Below are positions 1 through 6,319 of a stretch of 6,531 nucleotides of DNA, piece by piece. The notes beneath the pieces are model-generated. The model was not told the origin of the DNA and ran no database searches. It was given only the letters and a program-made list of their open reading frames with translations. Source of the DNA: Candidatus Thorarchaeota archaeon (GTDB lineage Archaea > Asgardarchaeota > Thorarchaeia > Thorarchaeales > Thorarchaeaceae); the NCBI GenBank assembly GCA_016840245.1, contig JAEOST010000694.1, forward strand, positions 1 through 6,531, in the 5' to 3' direction. The position numbers and the translations under genes were made by a program. Positions within the stretch are counted from its first letter, which is position 1, and every line of letters begins with the position of its first letter.

Positions 1-1
1 A

Positions 2-1369
2 AACGAGACCTATGATATCAGAGTGTACGGGTACAATTCGAGCGATGTATACTTTGAGGAGAATTACACCTCGCTCACATTCAACAACTTCTTTGTTCCT
101 CACATCAACCTACTGAGTCCTGTCGGGGGAGAGGTCTGGACGGGTATACATAACATCACATGGTCAACGATCTCAAGAAATAGAGATCATGAGTTCAATC
201 ACGAGGTCTTTATCTCAAACGATGCAGGAGCAAGCTACCAGCTCTATGCCGCAGGTTTTGATGTTAGAAACATAACATGGGATACTGACATCTGGCAATA
301 CACTGACCAATTCATGGTGAAAGTACGAGTTATTGGCTGGGAAATGGTGGATGAATCGAATTCAGAGTCTACGTTGACAGCTGGAAGTGTAATAATTATT
401 GATACTGTCGCTCCATATATTGTAGGAATAAATGTTATCCACGTTGATTATACTCCCTCTAACCTAACTGTGTCGTGGTTACTCCTTGATTTACATCCAG
501 ACTGGTTTTCTGTCTGGATTGATGATGAGTTAAGCCTTGCCGGCTCGTGGAGTTATAGAGATGAGATCAAAGTAGAAGTCTATGACCTACCCCTGGGAGG
601 ACATAACTTTACCATTCATGCAGCAGACACCTATGATAATACTGCCACAATGACTACGATAGTCATAGTTTCAGACAATTTACCACCAGAGTTTATTGGT
701 CACACTGAGAATCTTACATACCATATTGGCGCGTCAGATAATGTAATCACATGGTCTCCAAGAGCTGAGAATCCTCAGAGTTACATTCTGAGTAGAAATG
801 AAATTATTATTCAAAATGGGTTGTGGAATGGTAGCGATGTGATTGTGAATGTTGACGGACTTGGTGTTGGATCTTACTTCTACAACTTGATAGTGAATGA
901 CACTAAGAATCTGATAGCAGAACAGGGCATCGAAGTGACTGTATTCGAAGACACGACACTGCCAGTAAAAGATAATCCAGAGGATGTGACGTATTACCTT
1001 GGAGAGATAGGGAATCAGATTATCTGGAACACCAGTGATGACTATCCAATATCCTATGAGATTCATCGTAACAGTGTATTGATTGCTTCTGGTCTGTGGA
1101 ATGAGTCTTTGATTGTACAAAATATAGATACTCTTAGTCTTGGTGCCTATGCCTATACATTGAAACTAGTTGATATTGGGGGGAATACGGTCTCCGACAT
1201 GGTCTTGGTCTATGTAATTAATAGACCAGTACCAGTGGACCATACACCGACTGTCGTGCTACTCACAGTGACAGTAGGTTCAGTGACGGTGATAGCTATT
1301 TTGGGAGGTCGTATCTTCTGGTCTAAGTATAGTGGAATACCAAGGGGTCCGGGCGACATCTCCACATAG
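2..1369 (+). CDS. Ig-like repeat surface protein with C-terminal membrane anchor (5' partial)
   Basis: The frame is open to the left edge, so the true start lies outside; the GTG at 23 is probably an internal valine. Counting from that codon, residues 28-130 form an extracellular beta-sandwich resembling the Kre9/KNH-like family: a PVGGEVW motif, then NITW, then an ISNDAGASY stretch. Three further Ig-like units of about 90 residues follow (about 131-217, 221-310, 313-400). The last two are clearly related, each having a TYxxG...IxW start and a GLWN turn. A hydrophobic segment at about 409-431 is followed by a short tail with K and R, giving an outside-in topology. Eleven N-x-S/T sequons fit a glycosylated archaeal surface protein. 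The visible part has no catalytic motif, so it is likely the stalk or adhesive portion of a larger protein whose N-terminal domain (possibly enzymatic) cannot be seen. The fold class is fairly certain; the function is unknown. Confidence 0.85.
   Translation, partial: NETYDIRVYGYNSSDVYFEENYTSLTFNNFFVPHINLLSPVGGEVWTGIHNITWSTISRNRDHEFNHEVFISNDAGASYQLYAAGFDVRNITWDTDIWQYTDQFMVKVRVIGWEMVDESNSESTLTAGSVIIIDTVAPYIVGINVIHVDYTPSNLTVSWLLLDLHPDWFSVWIDDELSLAGSWSYRDEIKVEVYDLPLGGHNFTIHAADTYDNTATMTTIVIVSDNLPPEFIGHTENLTYHIGASDNVITWSPRAENPQSYILSRNEIIIQNGLWNGSDVIVNVDGLGVGSYFYNLIVNDTKNLIAEQGIEVTVFEDTTLPVKDNPEDVTYYLGEIGNQIIWNTSDDYPISYEIHRNSVLIASGLWNESLIVQNIDTLSLGAYAYTLKLVDIGGNTVSDMVLVYVINRPVPVDHTPTVVLLTVTVGSVTVIAILGGRIFWSKYSGIPRGPGDIST
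683..1222 (+). repeat. Two tandem related Ig-like units within the surface protein
   Basis: Residues 221-310 and 313-400 (counted from the GTG at 23) align over their full length. Both have PPE/NPE then LTY or VTY plus a Gly, an IxW strand, SYxxxRN, a GLWN(G/E)S turn, (V/I)D.L.(L/V)G.Y.Y, and a closing strand with V.V. The DNA is diverged, so this is an old domain duplication rather than a recent tandem repeat. Confidence 0.7.
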
Positions 1370-1435
1370 GATGAGTAGATGGAGATTCTATGCGCGATGT
1401 GGAAGCCTATTATAGTAATATGAGAGATATTTGCT

Positions 1436-1684
1436 ATGAGACGCGGTAGCTTGAAGGGATTCGAAGGAATGATCACAAGAGTCGTCAAGATGAAAGAGTC
1501 GAATCGGGAACATTTCATCAAGGGACTCCCAGATACATCCTTCGGTGAAGCCCTACAAAATTCATGGCCATTCACAGATTATAAGGTCACTGACAGTTGG
1601 AAGATAGTGACTCCATCGGGTGATGATATCACTGAGCGGAAACTCTCAGGTTATGAAGGAACTGTCATCGTAGAGTTTCTTTAG
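1436..1684 (+). CDS. Small unknown protein, possible ubiquitin-like beta-grasp fold
   Basis: I do not recognise this 82-residue protein with certainty. An in-frame TGA at 1421-1423 makes the ATG at 1436 the furthest upstream ATG. A second ATG at 1469 gives a 71-residue protein and is preceded by GAAGGG at 1453-1458, about 10 nt upstream; it may be the true start, because residues 2-11 look unlike structured protein. From residue 12 the predicted order is strand (ITRVVKMK), strand (REHFIKG), helix (TSFGEALQNSW), strand (SWKIVTP), a GDDIT turn with a KLSGYEG segment, and a final strand (TVIVEF). That is the order of a ubiquitin/YukD/TmoB-type beta-grasp. It lacks a C-terminal Gly-Gly, so conjugation as a modifier is not supported. 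It ends 23 nt before the convergent MaoC gene and lies 66 nt after the surface protein. The gene is probably real; the fold is inference. Confidence 0.6.
   Translation: MRRGSLKGFEGMITRVVKMKESNREHFIKGLPDTSFGEALQNSWPFTDYKVTDSWKIVTPSGDDITERKLSGYEGTVIVEFL
1453..1458 (+). promoter_or_regulatory. Possible Shine-Dalgarno for the internal ATG at 1469
   Basis: GAAGGG lies 10 nt before the ATG at 1469. The upstream ATG at 1436 has only a weak TGAGAG at 1421-1426. The motif therefore favours the shorter 71-residue product, though the difference is not decisive. Confidence 0.35.
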
Positions 1685-1707
1685 TGGTTATCTTCAATCT
1701 AACATGC

Positions 1708-2559
1708 TTAGAATTTAGCTATTCCACTTGTCAGTACAGGTTCACCAGACGGGTTCTTGGTTACAAATTGAACAACGTGAAGCCTATCTTCCTCTTCACC
1801 CTCATAGACTTCTGTTGTAAGCTCTTGTCCCATCAAGACCGGTCTTGAGAAGCGGACCTTCATGTACCGCAATCTATCTGGATTACCTTCGAGAATTTCA
1901 TTCACAATTGTCTGAGAAGCAATTGCCATGGTACATAGTCCTTGGAGAATCATGCCAGGGAGTCCAACACTTCTAGCAATCTCGTCGCTGGTATGAATTG
2001 GATTATGGTCCCCTGAGGCTTCTGCATATCTCTGCCCTTGGTCATCAGTGACTAGGATTGAGTGTTGAGCAATTTTCTTTCCAAGGTCAGGAGGTGGACT
2101 AGATGTTGAGGGTTTCTTCTCAGCCTTCTTTTTCCCTCTCATAAGTAATCGATATCTCATCTCCACCTTCGGTGTTCCTTCACTGTTGCAGTGAATGTGA
2201 AGGTCAATCAACTCATTCACACCACGTTGCTCAATATTGACAATCTTAGCCGTTGTTATGATTTTATCACCAGGATGAATACGCTCTCTCCACCACATCT
2301 CTTGTTCTGCATGAACAACTCGCAGGATGTTGAGGTTCATGTCCTCTGAGTCATCAACTAGTTGCATCAAAATGTCTGGTAAGAAAGAAACAGGATAGAG
2401 AGGTGGGGGTGCCGGATTCTCAGATTCAAAGTAAAGTGGGTTCGTTTCATTGGTAGCCCGTGCGTAGTGCATCATATCGTCTGCCGTGGCTTCTTTGGGA
2501 TCTGTGCGATATTCCTTTCCAATGAAACTTCTATCCAAAGTAGGTTGTTCTTCATGCAT
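1708..2559 (-). CDS. Double-hotdog MaoC-family enoyl-CoA hydratase 2 / 3-hydroxyacyl-CoA dehydratase
   Basis: Predicted to hydrate trans-2-enoyl-CoA (or dehydrate 3-hydroxyacyl-CoA) in the cytoplasm, in fatty acid or polyester-type acyl-CoA metabolism. At 283 residues it has the usual size of tandem-hotdog hydratases. The N-terminal half (about 10-140) has a degenerate motif, YARATNETNPLY at 32-43, and the typical VVHAEQE...PGD strand-turn (81-98). A Lys/Pro/Ser-rich linker (about 142-160) leads to the C-terminal hotdog. This carries the hydratase 2 motif YAEASGDHNPIH at 178-189, with catalytic D184 and H189, then GLPGMILQG at 199-207. As in eukaryotic MFE-2, only the C-terminal half appears catalytic and the N-terminal half would bind the acyl chain. 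The ATG at 2559 has GAGG 9 nt upstream (complement of 2569-2572). The gene stands alone, with no neighbouring acyl-CoA dehydrogenase, ligase or thiolase, so its substrate cannot be inferred from context. Confidence 0.9.
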   Translation of the reverse strand: MHEEQPTLDRSFIGKEYRTDPKEATADDMMHYARATNETNPLYFESENPAPPPLYPVSFLPDILMQLVDDSEDMNLNILRVVHAEQEMWWRERIHPGDKIITTAKIVNIEQRGVNELIDLHIHCNSEGTPKVEMRYRLLMRGKKKAEKKPSTSSPPPDLGKKIAQHSILVTDDQGQRYAEASGDHNPIHTSDEIARSVGLPGMILQGLCTMAIASQTIVNEILEGNPDRLRYMKVRFSRPVLMGQELTTEVYEGEEEDRLHVVQFVTKNPSGEPVLTSGIAKF

Positions 2560-2605
2560 TCTATCACGCCTCTAGGTTGAATGGCCCTTCAATGCGCCTT
2601 GAAAT

Positions 2606-2620
2606 GGGATGATATTTTCC
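2606..2620 (-). promoter_or_regulatory. Possible BRE/TATA for the MaoC gene
   Basis: Read on the minus strand, an AT-rich GGAAAATATC stretch lies about 50 nt upstream of the MaoC ATG. This would allow a leader of roughly 25-30 nt that includes the SD motif. It resembles an archaeal TATA element by eye only. Confidence 0.25.
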
Positions 2621-2702
2621 TTTCTAATCAGTCTATCTTCACATACTCAGAATCGTTATTATCTGGTATTGCTTCTGTCAGAGATAGCATGAGGCAATTA
2701 TC

Positions 2703-3032
2703 ATGAGTATTCAGGAGAAATACGAGGAAGAGATGCGTAAGATATGTGAGGAGTACTACAAGCTCGATAAGGAGAGAGACGCACTTGAGGACCAACTGGA
2801 TCATCTTCATGAATACATGGAAATCACCATGAAGAAGTATGACAAGGATGAGTTTGACGATCCTAAAGTGCCAGTGAAGGTCAAAAGATTGACCTATACA
2901 AGTGAGCGTATGAAGAGGGGAGGAAAGGACAAGCTCAGAGAGATTCTGACTCCCGAGCAATGGTCTGATATCTATGATGAACCTGAGGAAGTCATGAGGA
3001 TTCGTGTGACTCCCCGGAAGAAGAAAAAGTAG
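2703..3032 (+). CDS. Small coiled-coil protein with lysine-rich tail, function unknown
   Basis: I do not recognise a family. The 109-residue product is almost entirely charged and has no signal peptide or membrane segment, so it should be cytoplasmic. Residues 3-48 are a long helix with heptad-like hydrophobic spacing (Y7, M11, I14, Y18, L21, L28, L32, L35, M39), predicted to form a coiled coil. A linker with DDPKVPVKVKRL follows. Next comes a basic patch (about 69-78), a segment LREILTPEQWSDIYDEP (78-94), and the C-terminal tail RVTPRKKKK. The acidic helix and basic tail could suit nucleic-acid binding or scaffolding, but that is speculation. The ATG is well supported by GAGG at 2691-2694, 8 nt upstream. 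The gene is divergent from MaoC and ends 4 nt before the convergent alpha/beta hydrolase. Start and strand are confident; function is unknown. Confidence 0.75.
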   Translation: MSIQEKYEEEMRKICEEYYKLDKERDALEDQLDHLHEYMEITMKKYDKDEFDDPKVPVKVKRLTYTSERMKRGGKDKLREILTPEQWSDIYDEPEEVMRIRVTPRKKKK

Positions 3033-3036
3033 AATT

Positions 3037-3825
3037 CTATCTCACTGCACTCCACTGTTTAATGAACCACTGAACAACAGATTTCATAGTAATCTCATAT
3101 GTTCGAGGGTCAGAGAGCTCATGGTCCGCACCCTCGACAACCACAAAGTCCTTTGGATCACCTGCCAGTTCATAGAGCCGCTTTACCCCTGCCAGGTCAA
3201 TACCGACATCAGCACTGCCAGTTATGACAAACAGCGGTCTTGGGGAAATCTTTGCTATCTCATTCATGGGATTGTGAGTCTTTGCATCCTCCACCATACT
3301 GACCAGAGTTCTCTCACGAATCTCAGGGTCGTCAATCCCTCGAATCTGTGTGGGATCAGTTGCTAGAATTTGTTGAACTGCTGGACGAATCATTGGTGAT
3401 TTAGCAAACCACAGCGTGTCATAGACAGGCGCTCTAAGACATACAACCTTGATTCGTGTGTCTTGTGCTGCTGCACACACCGCAACTGCACCTCCATAAC
3501 TTGCGCCATATACTCCAGCCCATGAGTCTGCTGTCAGTTCTGAGTCTAAGAGATGGCTGATGGCTACTTTCGCATCCAGTATCTGTCCTGCAAGAGTGAA
3601 TATTCCATCACTCTGTCTGAATCCTCTAAAGTCAAAGGTAAGTACAGCAAACCCAGCCTGAGCAAGGTCTGTTGCCAGTCCTGTCACTTGGTCAGGCCCC
3701 CCTGGGATTCCGTGAAACTTGCAGATACCAGGAAACGGACCCTCACCGATAGGAGCTACAAAATTACCCCTTATTGTCTCACCCTCAGATTCAAACTCAG
3801 TGGGAATTACTTGTACATCAGCCAT
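3037..3825 (-). CDS. Alpha/beta hydrolase (serine esterase/acyl-peptidase-like)
   Basis: Cytoplasmic alpha/beta-hydrolase-fold enzyme of 262 residues when started at the ATG at 3825. The oxyanion region is FHGIPGGPDQ (37-46). A DFRGFRQSDG strand-turn spans 65-74. The nucleophile elbow is GASYGG with S109. The acid is probably D206 in ITGSAD, and the histidine is H235 in GADHEL. All triad members are present in order, so it should be active as an esterase, lipase-like or peptidase-like hydrolase; the substrate is not predictable. The sequence is most like the dienelactone-hydrolase/acyl-aminoacyl-peptidase-like group, with a short helical cap at about 139-190. The same frame extends to an ATG at 3855, but GAGG 9 nt before 3825 supports the shorter form. 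It has no signal peptide. It is head-to-head with the kelch gene (158 nt apart) and tail-to-tail with the coiled-coil gene. Confidence 0.9.
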   Translation of the reverse strand: MADVQVIPTEFESEGETIRGNFVAPIGEGPFPGICKFHGIPGGPDQVTGLATDLAQAGFAVLTFDFRGFRQSDGIFTLAGQILDAKVAISHLLDSELTADSWAGVYGASYGGAVAVCAAAQDTRIKVVCLRAPVYDTLWFAKSPMIRPAVQQILATDPTQIRGIDDPEIRERTLVSMVEDAKTHNPMNEIAKISPRPLFVITGSADVGIDLAGVKRLYELAGDPKDFVVVEGADHELSDPRTYEITMKSVVQWFIKQWSAVR

Positions 3826-3834
3826 CCTAACAAT

Positions 3835-3838
3835 CCTC
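3835..3838 (-). promoter_or_regulatory. Shine-Dalgarno deciding the alpha/beta hydrolase start
   Basis: CCTC on the plus strand reads GAGG on the minus strand, 9 nt upstream of the ATG at 3825. The longer alternative at 3855 has no such motif, and its ATG overlaps a TTATAT sequence that looks more like promoter than coding sequence. Confidence 0.55.
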
Positions 3839-3852
3839 AGCACGCTTCTCAA

Positions 3853-3860
3853 CATATAAG
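3853..3860 (-). promoter_or_regulatory. TATA-like element upstream of the hydrolase
   Basis: CTTATATG on the minus strand lies about 30 nt before the ATG at 3825. If used it would place transcription close to the start codon, inside or just after the SD, so its role is uncertain. A TTTAA further upstream (around 3877) is an alternative. Confidence 0.22.
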
Positions 3861-3908
3861 GGAAGAACTCACTGTGTTAAATCATGCTGTCATTGCGTTG
3901 ATGCCCTC

Positions 3909-3918
3909 TGCTATATTA
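3909..3918 (+). promoter_or_regulatory. Possible TATA box for the kelch gene
   Basis: GCTATATTA lies about 70 nt before the kelch ATG, in the divergent intergenic region. A start about 26 nt downstream would give a leader of about 45 nt containing the strong SD. It was judged by eye only. Confidence 0.25.
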
Positions 3919-3983
3919 GAGGTCTAAAGATAGATAGTTGACTTGGTGCGTTTGGAAAGGTTTACGGCATAGGGAGATGAATA

Positions 3984-5273
3984 ATGAAAATCCGAATTCT
4001 CATCATAACTTCAATACTCATCGCACTGATATCATCAGCCACCTTAGTGGAGTATTCTGATTGCCTGCAAGTAATAGGAGACCCTGGTCTAAGAAGTGCA
4101 CATTCGATGGTCTTCGACCCTCATAATGGTGTGGCTGTGATGTTTGGTGGCACTGTTTTTGAGGGGGGTATTCATGCAGTCGGAGACACTTGGGTCTACA
4201 ACTACCCAACTAATACGTGGACTGAACTGGAGCTGAGGACAAATCCACCTGCAAGGTCAAATGCTGCAATGGTGTATTGCAACCAGACCAATGAGATTAT
4301 CCTCTTTGGAGGATTTAGTTATACAGACACATGGTCAATGAACTGTTATACACAGATCTGGTCAGAGGTTGAAACTGCCATCAGCCCTGGAGTGCACCAC
4401 TCACTCGGATTAGCATACGATCCACAGTCCAATTGCGTCATACTCTTTGGTGGATTCAATTCGAGCGGGTGGGACACAGACGACACCTGGAAGTTCAACT
4501 GCACCTCTCGTGAATGGACAGAGCTTGAACCAACTACACTTCCACTCGCACGTTATGGACATGTTATGGTCTATGATGAGTCAATCAATCTCATTGTGCT
4601 CACCAATGGCAATACTGCTTATCAAGGGCATCAGGATGACACCTGGACCTTCAATGTGACTGCAAATACTTGGACCGAGGTCACGACTGTAAGTGAACCT
4701 GACGGTCTGAAATGGCCAGCAATGACCTATGACTCAGTTAATCAACGTTGTATCGTGTTTGGAGGTCAGATTGGGGACAATGCGATGGATAGAACTTGGT
4801 CATACAATGCTCAAATTCGTACTTGGACGAATAGAAATCCTAGTAACCCACCCAGTCCTAGAATAAACACTGGATTGGCATACGACCCGAATTGTGAGGT
4901 CACTATCCTGTATGGTGGAATGGACACTGAAGGTCCCCAGTATGGAGACACCTGGGTCTACCGCTATGACAATAATACTTGGTTAGACATGTCAGAGAAT
5001 GATCCACACTGTACAATGCCAACCACTACAGAGAGTAGTAGTACCACAAGTATTGTATCTACGACCAACACATCATCAGCGACAACCTCAACGGGTCAGA
5101 CAAGTACAACAACGTCATCACCTACAAGTACAACAACGTCATCACCTACAAGTACAACGACTACTACACCCAGTCCCCCTCCGTCCTCGGATATTCTTCT
5201 GATTATGGTTGCATCAACATTCGTCATAGCAGCGATAGTTATGATTGTCTATGTGCTCAGAAGAAGTTCTTGA
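3984..5273 (+). CDS. Secreted six-bladed kelch beta-propeller with Ser/Thr/Pro stalk and membrane anchor
   Basis: A surface-exposed, membrane-anchored kelch protein of 429 residues, probably binding proteins or glycans outside the cell. Residues 1-19 form a signal peptide (MKIRILIITS, then a hydrophobic run to SSA). Six kelch units follow at about 37-83, 91-130, 138-182, 190-233, 242-284 and 293-336. Each has an (A/M)xYD-type strand, a V/I-x-FGG core, and DTW...TW closing. Unit 4 has LTNG in place of FGG, so that blade is deviant. A Ser/Thr/Pro stalk spans 345-402 and a transmembrane helix spans 403-425, with RRSS inside. Several N-x-S/T sequons and many stalk Ser/Thr suggest glycosylation. 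No catalytic residues are seen. The ATG is supported by GGGAGATGA ending 3 nt before it (GGGAG at 3972-3976). The neighbours do not suggest a partner; the Ig-like protein at the left edge has the same topology. Confidence 0.92.
   Translation: MKIRILIITSILIALISSATLVEYSDCLQVIGDPGLRSAHSMVFDPHNGVAVMFGGTVFEGGIHAVGDTWVYNYPTNTWTELELRTNPPARSNAAMVYCNQTNEIILFGGFSYTDTWSMNCYTQIWSEVETAISPGVHHSLGLAYDPQSNCVILFGGFNSSGWDTDDTWKFNCTSREWTELEPTTLPLARYGHVMVYDESINLIVLTNGNTAYQGHQDDTWTFNVTANTWTEVTTVSEPDGLKWPAMTYDSVNQRCIVFGGQIGDNAMDRTWSYNAQIRTWTNRNPSNPPSPRINTGLAYDPNCEVTILYGGMDTEGPQYGDTWVYRYDNNTWLDMSENDPHCTMPTTTESSSTTSIVSTTNTSSATTSTGQTSTTTSSPTSTTTSSPTSTTTTTPSPPPSSDILLIMVASTFVIAAIVMIVYVLRRSS
5016..5189 (+). other. Region encoding the Ser/Thr/Pro-rich stalk of the kelch protein
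   Basis: Residues 345-402 are almost only Ser, Thr and Pro. The segment is low complexity and directly precedes the membrane helix, as in archaeal S-layer-associated proteins, where such stalks are often O-glycosylated and hold the ectodomain away from the membrane. The length probably varies between strains because part of it is a DNA tandem repeat. Confidence 0.8.
5101..5158 (+). repeat. 24-nt in-frame tandem repeat, about 2.4 copies
   Basis: Two identical 24-nt copies occupy 5101-5124 and 5125-5148, and the first 10 nt of a third are at 5149-5158. Each unit is eight codons, so copy-number change keeps the frame; the unit encodes a TSTTTSSP peptide in the stalk. Perfect identity indicates recent slippage or duplication. 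Confidence 0.9.
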
Positions 5274-5286
5274 GGTGGCCAGTGAA

Positions 5287-6186
5287 TCAATTAGAATCAA
5301 GAGACACTGGATGAGTGTGTTCTATGCTAGTGTCAACAAGTGGGATATCAAAGAAGGGAACAGCCTCAGCAGGTAGTAGAGGAGTTCCCTTTCCATTTTG
5401 TTCTAGTATGAGACAGGCCTCTAATGCAGTGACAGCTTTCTTTCCAGAGAGATACTTGATATTGAACTGCTGGTCTCTGTCGTGTGGAGAGATTGATGAG
5501 AGGAGGATATTGACCGCATTTCGTAGCACAGGCTCGTTGTCGTGCAGATTGCTAACCGCGATAGTAACGCGGCAATCCAATACAAACGTAGAGTTCATTC
5601 GAGTGTAGAGAGCTTCAAGATGGTCCGCGGCTCTCAACGCATCAGGATTGATCACGCTACGGGTTTCAGGTCCAAAGAACGTGTCCTGACTATGCTGTTC
5701 TTGAGCCTTCTGAAGGTTGGACTTGTACCGCTTTCTAGCTTTGAACCGTTCAATATAGCTTGGCTTACGAGGAACAGCCCAGACCTGATAGAGTGAGTGA
5801 CTCTTTGACTGGGATAACATCTCGGTCATGGAGTCTAAAGACTTTGAGATTATTCTGGGAACTCCTGATATCTGGGCAATGGCCACATCTCGATCGAAGG
5901 GAAATGTGATGGTCTGCATTGGCCGTTGATAGGAGAAGTCAGGAAAGTGAGACAGAAGGGAGGTCTCGAGAATGTCCAATCCACTATCTGAGCCTTTTGT
6001 CAAATACTGCAGTCTTGTTTGGGATGGTGAGAACTGGAGTCTGAAGGCGGATGAAACATCTGAATACATGAGTGCACCCAGATGTCGAGTCATCTTTTGC
6101 CGAAACTCATCTTGCCATTCTCGATGAGTTGATGGTATCCCTATGATTTCGAGTACATGAACATGTTCGTTTGTCTTCCGGGTCAA
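5287..6186 (-). CDS. TraC/VirB4/HerA-type N-terminal domain protein lacking the ATPase domain
   Basis: The 299 residues resemble the region that precedes the FtsK/HerA-like motor in TraC/VirB4-type conjugative ATPases. Visible matches in order are: an N-terminal strand (HVHVLEIIG); a helix followed by LQFSPSQTRLQYLTKG (50-65); ILETSLLSHFPDFSY (72-86), like the 'vesql...yPda' segment; YQVWAVPRKPSYIERFKARK (133-152), like the 'iVlrP...' segment; DALRAADHLEALYTRMNSTF (182-201) then DCRVTIAVS (204-212); and LLPAEAVPFFDIPL (270-283), like the 'Ls.eELa.l.hlP' that normally leads into the ATPase. The protein stops 16 residues later, and the convergent kelch gene begins ending 13 nt beyond, so no Walker A/B motor is present. 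The start is a TTG at 6186; an in-frame TAG lies two codons upstream and the SD is weak. It could be a regulatory or decoy subunit, or a relic. The family call is from memory of the pattern and is moderate. Confidence 0.6.
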   Translation of the reverse strand: MTRKTNEHVHVLEIIGIPSTHREWQDEFRQKMTRHLGALMYSDVSSAFRLQFSPSQTRLQYLTKGSDSGLDILETSLLSHFPDFSYQRPMQTITFPFDRDVAIAQISGVPRIISKSLDSMTEMLSQSKSHSLYQVWAVPRKPSYIERFKARKRYKSNLQKAQEQHSQDTFFGPETRSVINPDALRAADHLEALYTRMNSTFVLDCRVTIAVSNLHDNEPVLRNAVNILLSSISPHDRDQQFNIKYLSGKKAVTALEACLILEQNGKGTPLLPAEAVPFFDIPLVDTSIEHTHPVSLDSN

Positions 6187-6319
6187 CGTCTATTGCCCAT
6201 AGGACTGTTGTACCGATGCTTAATGAACTCCCCACATGAAATCCTGACTGCAAACACGTTGAAATAGACCAACATGACAAGAAAGCAGAACTATCAGTTG
6301 GTGAGAACACTTGAAGAGC

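Noticed and set aside
734..1120. Minus-strand open frame inside the Ig-like repeats
   Set aside because: Fully antisense to clear Ig-like coding sequence; the translation shows no recognisable family.
1390..1449. 19-codon ORF between the surface protein and the small gene
   Set aside because: Too short, no SD, and no sign of conserved protein sequence.
1210..1575. Open frame on the minus strand across the end of the surface protein and the small gene
   Set aside because: Antisense to better-supported genes; Ser/Ile/Pro-rich translation with no domain, and no SD.
1682..1710. Possible bidirectional terminator between convergent genes
   Set aside because: No stem-loop or T-tract could be seen in the 23-nt gap.
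3826..3855. Ten-residue N-terminal extension of the hydrolase
   Set aside because: The upstream ATG lacks an SD and lies in a TATA-like sequence; GAGG precedes the inner ATG.
3553..3927. Plus-strand open frame over the start of the alpha/beta hydrolase
   Set aside because: Mirror of the hydrolase, which has an intact catalytic triad; the translation is not protein-like.
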